From Terriglobia bacterium (lineage in GTDB: Bacteria > Acidobacteriota > Terriglobia > Bryobacterales > Bryobacteraceae): a DNA stretch of 64,000 nucleotides. Each line of letters starts with the position of its first letter. Positions within the stretch are counted from its first letter, which is position 1. Under the pieces are notes generated by a model. That model did no database searches and was not told the DNA's origin. It worked only from the letters and a program-made list of their open reading frames with translations. Of this stretch, positions 1-7,971 are shown in pieces. The position numbers and the translations under genes were made by a program. Where the stretch lies: NCBI GenBank assembly GCA_020073345.1, contig JAIQFI010000024.1:24545-88544 (forward strand), in the 5' to 3' direction.

Positions 1-555
1 TTGCAGCTTCTGCGCCCGATCCGCGAACTCCAGCGCCTGCGACAGGTTCAGCGCCGAAGCCCCGGGTTGCGATTGTTGAATGGCGCTCTCGAGAACGCCG
101 CGGCTGGATTCAAACGCGGTGGCTGGAGTGGCCAGCGCATCGGCGCGCACCAGCATCACGCGGTCGCGGCGGGGGATGCTGCGCAAGTAAGCTCGCGCAT
201 TGGCTTTGGCCTGATCCATCAAAATCCCTTGACCCACACGCGAGCCCATCCAGGCGGAAGTATCGAGCACGATCACGTGATCGCGTCCCGCCACGTCGAA
301 AATCCCCAATTGCGGGCCGGCGATGGCGGTCAGCAGCAGCGCCAGACTGAGCAGCTGCAGGAGCAGGCTCCAGGGTTGCTGGATACGGCGGCGATGCTTC
401 AGCTCGGTACGCACATCGGCGGCCGACCAGAAGCGCAGCGTCGCCACGAGCTGGCGGCGTTTGGAGCGATCAAGGAGGTACAGCGCCACCACTCCGGCTG
501 AGATTGCGCCCACCAATCCGAGCAACTCGCCGAGGCCGAGGTTGAGAAAATTCAT
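1..555 (-). CDS. BatA-like membrane protein with vWA domain (C-terminus cut off by window edge)
   Basis: 185 codons are visible, open to base 1, so the C-terminus lies outside the window. The start is the ATG at 553-555 (MNFLNLGLGE). A hydrophobic segment at about residues 7-25 and a second at about 65-85 bracket a basic stretch, as in the BatA/aerotolerance N-terminal region, and a von Willebrand A strand follows (VLDTSAWMGS). The metal-site motif is normally D-x-S-x-S; here the second Ser is Trp. It is the third gene of a moxR - DUF58 - vWA cluster, 28 bp after the DUF58 gene. Such clusters act in envelope or protein-complex maturation; the exact substrate is unknown. Confidence 0.8.
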   Translation of the reverse strand, partial: MNFLNLGLGELLGLVGAISAGVVALYLLDRSKRRQLVATLRFWSAADVRTELKHRRRIQQPWSLLLQLLSLALLLTAIAGPQLGIFDVAGRDHVIVLDTSAWMGSRVGQGILMDQAKANARAYLRSIPRRDRVMLVRADALATPATAFESSRGVLESAIQQSQPGASALNLSQALEFADRAQKLQ

Positions 556-583
556 TTACGTACTTAACTTTGCTGCCGACAGA

Positions 584-1465
584 TCATGCTACCGCACCGC
601 TCCTCACCAACGGGCCGAAGATGGCCTGCTCGATGGGCACCGAGGTCGGCACGCCCAGGTACCGTCCGCTATTACGCTCGGCCACTTTGCGTATCAGATC
701 GGCGTGGGCGTCGAAGGCAGCGGTGTACTGGGCGCGGGCGTCGTTGTCGAAAGCCAGTTCCACTTTCTGCCCGGTCTCGGCGTCCTCCAGCTCCAGCTCG
801 CCCTCCCAGGGCGGTTCGCGATCTTCGTCCGCCCAGACCTGCAGCAGAATCAGTTCATGCCCGAAGTCGGCCAGATACTGGATTGGTTTTTCGCAGTCGC
901 GGTCGTCCAGGAAGTCCGAGATCACCATGGTTAAGCCACGCTGCGGGTACTTTGAGCAGAACTGCCGCGAACACTCCAGGAAATTCGTCTGTCCAGTCGT
1001 CTCCAAACCGGAGAGAAACGTCATGGCCGGCGTGAACCGGTGCCGCCCGCCACTGGCTGTAAAGGCGTCATGCAGCTTCCCGCTGAAGGGTTGCAGGCAG
1101 ATGGAATCCAGCCGGACTAAACCCACGTAGCACAATGCGGCCGCGAGCTTTTGCGCGTAATGGAACTTGTCGAGCTGGCCAGTCTCCATGGACTTGCTGA
1201 TGTCGATCAGCAGCCGCACGGGAATGCGCGGCTCCAGCTGGAACATCTTGAGAAACAGTTTTTCCAGGCGCAGGAACGCCCTCCAATTGACGGCCCGCAG
1301 ATCGTCGCCGTGATGGAACTGACGATGATCCAGAAATTCCTGCCCCGAGCCGGCGAAGCGCGAGGTGTTATGTCCACCGACCAGCCCGGGCAGCGAGTTC
1401 TGCCACTGGATAGTCAGCCGTTCGAGACGTTCGAGAAAGCCGCGGTCAAGAAGTGGTTCAGGCAC
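584..1465 (-). CDS. DUF58 domain protein (vWA-like partner of MoxR)
   Basis: 293 aa. It contains the DUF58 core with the HHGDDLRAVNWR signature at about residues 52-63, followed by a vWA-like strand with an intact D-x-S-x-S (IDISKSM, about 88-94) and a second strand MVISDF. It overlaps the end of moxR by 8 bases, so translation is probably coupled. DUF58 proteins are regularly encoded beside MoxR ATPases and BatA-type proteins and are thought to be their adaptors. No signal peptide or membrane segment is evident, so it is likely cytoplasmic. Confidence 0.9.
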   Translation of the reverse strand: MPEPLLDRGFLERLERLTIQWQNSLPGLVGGHNTSRFAGSGQEFLDHRQFHHGDDLRAVNWRAFLRLEKLFLKMFQLEPRIPVRLLIDISKSMETGQLDKFHYAQKLAAALCYVGLVRLDSICLQPFSGKLHDAFTASGGRHRFTPAMTFLSGLETTGQTNFLECSRQFCSKYPQRGLTMVISDFLDDRDCEKPIQYLADFGHELILLQVWADEDREPPWEGELELEDAETGQKVELAFDNDARAQYTAAFDAHADLIRKVAERNSGRYLGVPTSVPIEQAIFGPLVRSGAVA

Positions 1466-2453
1466 GAGACGAAACCGCTGTGGCCACGCTCGGAATGATC
1501 TTGCTCAGGATGGTTTCCGGAGTCTGCCCTTCCGCGTGGGCGTCGAAGTTCAAAATGATGCGGTGGCGCAAAACCGCCGGCGCGATGGTGTCGATGTCCT
1601 CGATGGAAAGATGCAGGCGGCCCTTCATCAAGGCGAACACGCGTCCGCACTCCACCAGCGCCTGAGCCCCGCGCGGCGAGCTTCCGTAGCGAATGAACTT
1701 GTTGGACAACTCGTGCGCTTCCGCGGCGCCCGGCTGCGTGGCCATCACCAGGCTGATGGCATGATCCTGCACGTGCGGGGCAACTAAAACCTGGTGGCAC
1801 ACATCGCGCAAGCCCAGGATTTCCTCGCGCGTGAGGACCGGTTGGATCGTGATCTCGTCTTTTTCGATGGTGCGCTCGACGATCGTGCCCAGGTCGGCGC
1901 GTGACGGATACCGCACCAGGATCTTCATCAGGAAGCGGTCGAGCTGCGCTTCGGGGAGCGGATAGGTCCCCTCCATCTCGATGGGGTTTTGGGTCGCCAT
2001 CACCAGGAAGGGAGGCTCCAGCTCCAGGGTCTGCGTTCCACTGGTAACAGTGTGCTCCTGCATGGCTTCGAGCAGCGCGGACTGCGTTTTGGGCGTCGCG
2101 CGATTGATCTCGTCGGCCAGCACCAGATGGGCGAAGATCGGGCCGGGAGAAAAGCGCAGAGCTTTCGATCCGCTGTCACTGTCGATGATCATGCTGCCGA
2201 CGATGTCGGCGGGCATCAGGTCGGGCGTGAACTGGATGCGCGAATACTTCAGGTGCATCACCTTGGAAAGCGTCCGCAGGAGCGTGGTCTTGCCCAGGCC
2301 CGGAACGCCTTCCAGCAGCACGTGGCCGCCCGCCAGCAGGCAGATGAGCACGCCGTCGACGACGTCCTGCTGCCCTACTATGATCTTTCCAATTTCTGCG
2401 CGGACGCGCGTGAGCTGCGACGTGGCAAGCTGAAGAGCGGTATCTGGCTGCAT
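1458..2453 (-). CDS. moxR: MoxR-family AAA+ ATPase
   Basis: 331 aa, the usual MoxR length. Walker A is GVPGLGKT (residues 49-56), Walker B LADEINR (112-118) and sensor-1 region ATQNPIE near 150, with a C-terminal lid domain to the end. MoxR ATPases act as chaperones that assemble or activate partner proteins, commonly with vWA partners; the next two genes encode DUF58 and vWA proteins. It is the first gene of this cluster and starts 32 bp downstream of the motB stop codon, so it may be read through from motAB or use its own promoter. Assignment is by family signature only. Confidence 0.95.
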   Translation of the reverse strand: MQPDTALQLATSQLTRVRAEIGKIIVGQQDVVDGVLICLLAGGHVLLEGVPGLGKTTLLRTLSKVMHLKYSRIQFTPDLMPADIVGSMIIDSDSGSKALRFSPGPIFAHLVLADEINRATPKTQSALLEAMQEHTVTSGTQTLELEPPFLVMATQNPIEMEGTYPLPEAQLDRFLMKILVRYPSRADLGTIVERTIEKDEITIQPVLTREEILGLRDVCHQVLVAPHVQDHAISLVMATQPGAAEAHELSNKFIRYGSSPRGAQALVECGRVFALMKGRLHLSIEDIDTIAPAVLRHRIILNFDAHAEGQTPETILSKIIPSVATAVSSRA

Positions 2454-2485
2454 CCAGACTATATTATCTCAGGCCGCCCGAGGGT

Positions 2486-3343
2486 CTAGTGCTTTGCCTC
2501 CGCAGGCTGGGCGTCGGGCTTGGCCCCGACGTCGCCGGATTTCGCCGGTGCGCCGCCGGTGGACGTAGGAGCACCCGCTACCGGCGCTTCGGCAAACTTC
2601 TCTTCCTGCAGGTCCAAGCCCTCATTCCGGACAATGATGGAAATTCGACGATTGGACGGGTTGGCCGGGTCGGTCTTGACGAGCAGACGTTGGTCGGCAA
2701 ACCCGCGAACCTGGCTGATCCGGTCTTCGCTCAATCCGTTCTGGACCAGAATCCTGCGCGCTGCGTTGGCCCGATCGGACGACAGCTCCCAGTTCGAATA
2801 GTCCGGGCGTCCGTACGGAGTCGAGTCGGTATGTCCTTCGATGGCCACTTTGTTGGGAAGTTTCACCAGCTCGGTTGCGAGAACCTTTACCAGCTCCGCA
2901 CCCGCGTCGGTCGGCCTGGGATTCCCTTTTTCAAAGAAGAGGCCGCGCTCGGTTTCGAGCAGATCGATGCGGAGCCCTTCCGCCGTGATGGTCATTCGGA
3001 CCTGGTTTTCCAAGTGCTGGAGTTCGGGAATTTGCTTCATTGCCTGTTCCAGCTTGTCTTTCAGGCTCTGCAAATCCTGGCGATTCACCGTGAGCGTTTC
3101 TCCGATGCCGGCGTTGGTGGTGCCAGTCTGGCGGCCCTGTCCGGTAGGATCCTGAAAATAGCCGCCCACCGCCTTTTGGACTTTTTCACTGGCGCTGAGC
3201 AACCACAGAACGATGAACAGCGCCATCATCGCCGTCACAAAATCGGCATAGGCGACTTTCCATGCGCCACCGTGCTCGTCGTCGTGATCTCCGTGGCGCT
3301 TCTTGACGATAATGATGGGCCGCGCGGACGGTTTGGCGCTCAT
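2486..3343 (-). CDS. motB: flagellar motor stator protein MotB (OmpA-like)
   Basis: 285 aa from the ATG at 3341-3343, which overlaps the motA stop codon (ATGA); the open frame continues upstream but inside motA. A charged N-terminus precedes one membrane helix with the sequence YADFVTAMMALFIVLWLL. Asp34 sits where the proton-channel Asp of MotB is found. The C-terminal half is an OmpA/MotB peptidoglycan-binding domain (ELSSDRANAARRIL, then NPSNRRISIIV). It forms the torque-generating stator with MotA. The Pro/Ala-rich tail (about 255-285) has no predicted fold. No other flagellar gene lies nearby. Confidence 0.95.
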   Translation of the reverse strand: MSAKPSARPIIIVKKRHGDHDDEHGGAWKVAYADFVTAMMALFIVLWLLSASEKVQKAVGGYFQDPTGQGRQTGTTNAGIGETLTVNRQDLQSLKDKLEQAMKQIPELQHLENQVRMTITAEGLRIDLLETERGLFFEKGNPRPTDAGAELVKVLATELVKLPNKVAIEGHTDSTPYGRPDYSNWELSSDRANAARRILVQNGLSEDRISQVRGFADQRLLVKTDPANPSNRRISIIVRNEGLDLQEEKFAEAPVAGAPTSTGGAPAKSGDVGAKPDAQPAEAKH

Positions 3344-4221
3344 GCAGCCACCTCGGCTGCCGGAGCATTGGCGGGCTTGCGGCAAGCATCATCCATCTGC
3401 TTGAAGGTGGGCCGCACATGGGGAGGAATTGCGCGCCGGGCCGCTTCCAGAGCAAGGATCGGAGACATTCCCTTCATGTACGCCAGAAGACCCATGCGCA
3501 GACTCGAGAGGTATTCACTTTCAGCGTCGCTCTGTTTCTTAAGGTTGGCCGCGATCGGCCCCAGGAATCCATAACAGAGCAGGATGCCCAGAAACGTTCC
3601 CACCAGAGCGGCGGCCACTTTGTGGCCGATCTCTTCAGGCGGGCCACCCAAAGCGCTCATGGTGATCACGACACCGAGTACAGCGGCGACAATTCCCAAT
3701 CCGGGAAGGCTGTCGGCCATGGTGGACAAAGCGCTGACCGGAAGACGGCTCTGTTTGTGCAGGATTTCCAGATCGAGTTCCATGATGCTGTCCAGATCGT
3801 GAACCTCAACGCCCCCCGCGACCAGGGTTCGCATGGTATCGCAGAAGAACAGCATGGCCTCATGGTCCTTGCTGAAGGTGGGGTGTCTTTTGAACAGTTC
3901 GCTCTTCTCCGGCGCGTCCAGATCTTCCTCCAGGGACGTCAAGCTGTTCTTCCGGGCGGTATTGAAGAAGTCGTTCAAGAAACGCAGCGTATCCAGATAG
4001 ATGCCGGCCGTATAACGGCTTCCCTTGAATACGCCCAGGATGCCCGTGGTGATGGCCTTCAAGACATGCGGGGGATTCCCGATCAGCACGGTCCCAATGG
4101 CCGCCCCGCCGATGATCAGCAGCTCGGCGGGTTGCATGAGAACCAGGAGGTTGCCCTTTTCCATGAGGTAGCCGCCGGCAATGCAACCCAGCACCACCAC
4201 AATGCCTATGATTGGAAACAT
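3340..4221 (-). CDS. motA: flagellar motor stator protein MotA
   Basis: 293 aa. Four membrane helices can be seen: two near the N-terminus (about 1-55) and two at about 165-220, with a large cytoplasmic loop between. ADSLPGLGIVAAVLGVVITM contains the conserved Pro-Gly of the third helix that couples proton flow to torque. The ATGA overlap with motB indicates translational coupling. The motAB pair is detached from any flagellar gene set in this window, which is common. ExbB/TolQ proteins share the fold, but the length and the MotB partner favour MotA. Confidence 0.95.
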   Translation of the reverse strand: MFPIIGIVVVLGCIAGGYLMEKGNLLVLMQPAELLIIGGAAIGTVLIGNPPHVLKAITTGILGVFKGSRYTAGIYLDTLRFLNDFFNTARKNSLTSLEEDLDAPEKSELFKRHPTFSKDHEAMLFFCDTMRTLVAGGVEVHDLDSIMELDLEILHKQSRLPVSALSTMADSLPGLGIVAAVLGVVITMSALGGPPEEIGHKVAAALVGTFLGILLCYGFLGPIAANLKKQSDAESEYLSSLRMGLLAYMKGMSPILALEAARRAIPPHVRPTFKQMDDACRKPANAPAAEVAA

Positions 4222-4331
4222 CCCCGCCGATTCCTCTTATGTCCGCCCTGGATCAGTACTTAAGGCTGAACCCTATAAATCGGCAATTGGGTGCAAGTTC
4301 TGTAACCGGGCCAGATAGCGCGCTTTTGTGG

Positions 4332-5315
4332 TCAAATTCGGCCGGTCGCGTCCCGGGTATCGATCTGGTGGAATTCGGCGACTTCCGAGCGGCTGCCAAT
4401 GATGAGGGGTGTGCGCTCATGAATTGCCTTGGGCTCGATATCCATAATTCTGGCGTCGCCGGAGATGGCCTGGCCTCCGGCCTGTTCGGCGATGAAAGCG
4501 AGCGGATTGGCTTCGTAGAGTAGGCGCAGCTTGCCGTGGGGATTCTTCTTGGTCGGAGGATACAGGAACACCCCGCCCTTGAGGAGCGTGCGGTGGAAGT
4601 CCGCCACCAGCGAGCCAATGTAGCGCGAACCGTAGCCTCGCGAACGCAGGCGGCCCAAGTAGGTTCGGTAGGATTCCGGAAAGCTGTCTGCGTTGGCTTC
4701 GTTCACCGAGTAGGTATTCCCCTGCGCCGGCATTTTCATATCGGCGAAGCTGAGCACAAAGGCGCCGATTTCGGGCTCCAGCGTAAAGCCGTAGACGCCT
4801 TTCCCGGCGGTGTAGACAAAGATCGTGGAGGAGCCGTAGACGACGTAGCCGGCAGCTACCTGTTTCCAGCCGGGTTGAAGTACGGCGGCTACTCCGTGCG
4901 CCCCGTCGGGACGCCGCAATATGGAAAAGATCGTGCCGACGCTGACGTTGACATCGATGTTGGACGAGCCGTCGAGCGGGTCGAAGACGACGATGTACTT
5001 GCCGCCCTCGGAGCGGTCGATGGTGACAGGTTGTTCGTTTTCTTCCGAGACCAGGAAAGCGACGCTTTCGCGCGCGCCCAGACAATGGAGGACGGCCTGG
5101 TTGGCGTAGACGTCGAGTTTCTGTTGCGTCTCGCCCTGGACGTTGGTAACGCCGGCGGAGCCGAGAATGTCCGCCAACCCGGCTCGGCGGATCTTGGCCT
5201 GGATCATCTTGGTGGCAAGGGTCATGCCGGAGAGCAGCGAAGAAAAGTTGCCGCGGGCAGCCGGGAACTGATCTTCCTGCTGCTGCAAGATGTGTTGCTG
5301 AACCGTGACGAGCAT
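4332..5315 (-). CDS. fbp: class I fructose-1,6-bisphosphatase
   Basis: 327 aa from the ATG at 5313-5315 (MLVTVQQHIL); the frame stays open upstream into the nucleoside hydrolase gene, and TTG starts slightly upstream are possible because no clear ribosome site precedes the ATG. It carries the metal-binding motif DPLDGSSNIDVNVS, the FBPase class I signature, and the substrate motif KLRLLYEANPLAF. Length matches the family. It hydrolyses fructose-1,6-bisphosphate in gluconeogenesis. A second, unrelated FBP-cleaving enzyme is encoded at 58260-59384. Confidence 0.93.
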   Translation of the reverse strand: MLVTVQQHILQQQEDQFPAARGNFSSLLSGMTLATKMIQAKIRRAGLADILGSAGVTNVQGETQQKLDVYANQAVLHCLGARESVAFLVSEENEQPVTIDRSEGGKYIVVFDPLDGSSNIDVNVSVGTIFSILRRPDGAHGVAAVLQPGWKQVAAGYVVYGSSTIFVYTAGKGVYGFTLEPEIGAFVLSFADMKMPAQGNTYSVNEANADSFPESYRTYLGRLRSRGYGSRYIGSLVADFHRTLLKGGVFLYPPTKKNPHGKLRLLYEANPLAFIAEQAGGQAISGDARIMDIEPKAIHERTPLIIGSRSEVAEFHQIDTRDATGRI

Positions 5316-5392
5316 GCGCTGGGGAAAGGATAGCAAGGAATCCGATCCGAACTTGACGGTCAATTCCAAACGGCTCGGATCGCGGGACTCGA

Positions 5393-6337
5393 TTACCTCA
5401 GGCCGCCCAATCCTCTCGTCACACGGCCCACGAAGAGGTCCAGGAAAGCCGGAGCATTCACCTTGACCCCTACTTGAGTCTTGGATCCAGCGGCTGGCTT
5501 GAACACTGTCTGCCCGGGACCGGATAGCGGGACGTCGACTGTCCCGGCTTGCCACTCGAGAAGATCCGGCCGGAAAACCGCAGCGATGGCCAAGGGATCG
5601 TACAGGGTGGGATTCGGCTCGTGGGTCTGCTCCTCGGCCAGTTCCAGCAGCCGGACCAAGAAAATGGACGCGGGATCGAGGGCCATACGCAGGCGGTCCA
5701 GATCTTTTTCGCGAAGCTTGCACTGCGACGTCACGTCCAGGCCGACGGCGGTGACCGGCACTCCGGAGTGGAAAACGATCTCCGCGGCAGCGCGGTCGCG
5801 CTTGACGTTGTACTCGGCTTCGGAACTGAGATACGCCCCACCCATGATCACGATCCGCTCAATGTTGTTCTTGATGCGGGGATCGGTCTTGATCGCGAGA
5901 GCGATGTTGGTCAGCGGGCCGATGGCAACGATCGTAATCTTGGCGCGCGATTGTAAGACGATGTCTACAATGAGTTCCGCAGCCCGCTTGCGCGCGGTAT
6001 CCGGGATGGTGTCGTTGCGGGTCAGGACTGCGAACTCCTTGGAGGCGGCGGACATGGTCGGGTCGAGCAGAGGCTCGGGCGCGCCCATGGCCAGGGCGAT
6101 ATCGCGGCGGTTGTAGATGCCCAGCATCTTCCACGCCAGCCGCGTCTTGCTTTCGACGTCATCGATCACCGTGGTCACCGCACGCACGTCCAGTTCGGGC
6201 GAGTGCAGGGCGAAGGCCAGGGCCAGGGCGTCGTCAATCGAGTCGCCGATGTCGGTGTCGAGAATGATGGGGATGCGCGCCTGGGCTGAGACGGACAGGC
6301 AGATCGAGATAAGCAGTGCCAGCCGCTTCCAGGTCAT
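5393..6337 (-). CDS. secreted inosine/uridine-type nucleoside hydrolase
   Basis: 314 aa. A signal peptide (MTWKRLALLISICLSVSAQA) is followed directly by the IUNH metal-binding strand, seen as LDTDIGDSIDDALAL, a longer-looped version of the DTDxGxDD signature. Later motifs include IVIMGGAY and a catalytic-region His-containing loop (HEPNPTLYDPLAIAAVF, about 240-256). The enzyme should cleave the N-glycosidic bond of ribonucleosides in the periplasm, releasing base and ribose. It lies upstream of fbp in the same direction, 77 bp away; a metabolic link is not obvious. Confidence 0.9.
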   Translation of the reverse strand: MTWKRLALLISICLSVSAQARIPIILDTDIGDSIDDALALAFALHSPELDVRAVTTVIDDVESKTRLAWKMLGIYNRRDIALAMGAPEPLLDPTMSAASKEFAVLTRNDTIPDTARKRAAELIVDIVLQSRAKITIVAIGPLTNIALAIKTDPRIKNNIERIVIMGGAYLSSEAEYNVKRDRAAAEIVFHSGVPVTAVGLDVTSQCKLREKDLDRLRMALDPASIFLVRLLELAEEQTHEPNPTLYDPLAIAAVFRPDLLEWQAGTVDVPLSGPGQTVFKPAAGSKTQVGVKVNAPAFLDLFVGRVTRGLGGLR

Positions 6338-6352
6338 GCCCGGATTATAGCG

Positions 6353-7213
6353 TTAGGATCCAGCTTCCAGGAAGCTTCGCAGGTCGACGTCGTTGACCTC
6401 CGGCTCGCCCGGTGCCACGTGGTTCAACCTGCCAGCGTTCATCCAGCGCTCCAACTCGTCGACCAGGCTGTAGAGGTGATCGAAGGAATCCACGATGAAT
6501 AGCAGCGGCTGGTAGCGGTCGATTTCGAATGTTTCATTGACGGCCTGCTCAATTTGCAGCGGGAGTCGCTGCACATTCGGGGAAGCTACAGCGTGATTAA
6601 TCTCACCGAAGGAACTGAGCAGCCCGCTGCCGTAGACTCGCAAACCGTTTCGAGATCGCATGAGTCCGAACTCGATGGTGAACCAGAAAAACCGGGCCAT
6701 CGCGCGAAAAATGCTGGTGAGCGTGTGCGTGCGTTCCAGCGGATCGCGGATTTCCGACACCAGCGCGGCGGCGGTACGCGCACACTCGCCGAATCGCACC
6801 AACGTTTCCGCGAAGCGCGGGTCTGTGTGCATCGGGACGTGCCCCGCGATGTCGTGGAAGATGTCCGGCTCCGGCAGGTAATCCAGCCTGTCCGCCGGGC
6901 GGATCGTGACTGTGGTTGGGAATTCGCGATTGCGCAGGCAATCGAAGAACAAGAACGCCGGCACGTATCCGGAGACTGCGCGGGCGCGAAAACCGGTCAG
7001 GGGCGACAGGAATCGGTTGACGTCCTCAAGACGCGGAATATGATCCTGGGGCAGACACAAAGACTGAATCCCGGCTTGAAAGCGTTCATTGGCGCACACT
7101 TCCCAACGAGGAAGCAGCCGTTGGCAGAGCGTTCGCCAAGTTTTGTGATTCTCGTCGGAATACAAGTCATAGGGTTGCTGGATGTACAGGTCGGGAATGG
7201 TAATCGCTCCCAT
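6353..7213 (-). CDS. phhA: aromatic amino acid hydroxylase (phenylalanine 4-monooxygenase)
   Basis: 286 aa, typical of the single-domain bacterial enzyme without the ACT regulatory domain. Iron ligands are visible as His120 and His125 (DIFHDIAGHVPMH) and Glu181 (RFFWFTIEFGLM). It converts phenylalanine to tyrosine with a pterin cofactor and O2. Start is the ATG at 7211-7213 (MGAITIPDLY); GGATGG overlaps the start, so the ribosome site is weak. It reads in the same direction as the nucleoside hydrolase, 15 bp away. Tryptophan or tyrosine hydroxylase activity cannot be excluded. Confidence 0.93.
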   Translation of the reverse strand: MGAITIPDLYIQQPYDLYSDENHKTWRTLCQRLLPRWEVCANERFQAGIQSLCLPQDHIPRLEDVNRFLSPLTGFRARAVSGYVPAFLFFDCLRNREFPTTVTIRPADRLDYLPEPDIFHDIAGHVPMHTDPRFAETLVRFGECARTAAALVSEIRDPLERTHTLTSIFRAMARFFWFTIEFGLMRSRNGLRVYGSGLLSSFGEINHAVASPNVQRLPLQIEQAVNETFEIDRYQPLLFIVDSFDHLYSLVDELERWMNAGRLNHVAPGEPEVNDVDLRSFLEAGS

Positions 7214-7238
7214 CCACCCATAGCATATACCATAAGCC

Positions 7239-7252
7239 CCACTGTCCAGTGG
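7239..7252. promoter_or_regulatory. 14-bp palindrome between divergent genes
   Basis: CCACTG-TC-CAGTGG is a perfect 6-bp inverted repeat in the 131-bp gap between phhA (minus) and the proline-rich protein gene (plus). Its position fits an operator for either gene, but no matching regulator is encoded nearby. Confidence 0.3.
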
Positions 7253-7344
7253 TGTTAATGATCTTGTCGCTGAAAACTAAGGGGAAAGCCGCGTAGTGGT
7301 AGTGGCTCAGGCCGGATAGCATCATAAAGGGAGGCCGTTTTGGT

Positions 7345-7926
7345 ATGCGGTGCGTCTTGATCCTGTTTGCGATTGCCGGGTTGGCATGTTCCCAGGCGCT
7401 CACGGAGGTTGCGGGTGCAATCGCCGGGGGTTCCGTGGGAGGCGTCGCGGGGAAGAAGGTCAGCGACGGCATCACAACGGTTTTTGGCAAAGTGGACAGG
7501 ACGACCGCTAAGGCGGCCAAGAATGAGCAGCCTACGACCGCCGAAAAGATCAAGGAACAGGCCAGAACAGTGCTCCAGGTAAAGCCGGGAGGCGTGGTGA
7601 AGGATCACTCCCTGGTGCCGCCGCCCCCGCCACGCAGAGTTGCCGTAGTTCCCCCGCCACCTCCACCTCCGCTGCCCCCGCCAGCTGCAGTCCGGCAGCC
7701 CCTGCCAACGCTCCCACCGCCGAGGCAGGCGACGCCGGACGATCTGAATGCTCTAGCCGGGGGAACTCCGAGAGCGGACGTCCTGAAGCTGGGTGCGCCG
7801 TCCTCGCGGATCACCATGTTCGACAATGGTCACCTGGTGGAGATCTACCATTACCAAACGCGGGAGACGTCCATCGGGGTGGTGCGCCTTAGCGACGGTT
7901 CCGTGTCCAGCGTGCAGGTGCGTTAA
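7345..7926 (+). CDS. exported proline-rich protein with C-terminal BamE/SmpA-like domain
   Basis: 193 aa. A signal sequence ends near LACSQA (Cys15 could be a lipoprotein Cys, though the lipobox is poor). A Gly/Ala stretch (about 22-38) resembles a glycine-zipper. Residues 87-125 are an almost pure Pro linker broken by Arg and Val. The last 55 residues (LAGGTPRADVLKLGAPSSRI...) look like the two-layer BamE/SmpA fold. Start ATG follows GGGAGG with 10-nt spacing. Likely a periplasmic or outer-membrane-anchored protein; the function is unknown. Confidence 0.75.
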   Translation: MRCVLILFAIAGLACSQALTEVAGAIAGGSVGGVAGKKVSDGITTVFGKVDRTTAKAAKNEQPTTAEKIKEQARTVLQVKPGGVVKDHSLVPPPPPRRVAVVPPPPPPPLPPPAAVRQPLPTLPPPRQATPDDLNALAGGTPRADVLKLGAPSSRITMFDNGHLVEIYHYQTRETSIGVVRLSDGSVSSVQVR

Positions 7927-7971
7927 CCCCACACAGGCTGAAAGGCCGCGCCGCATTGTATTCTGTCGTTA

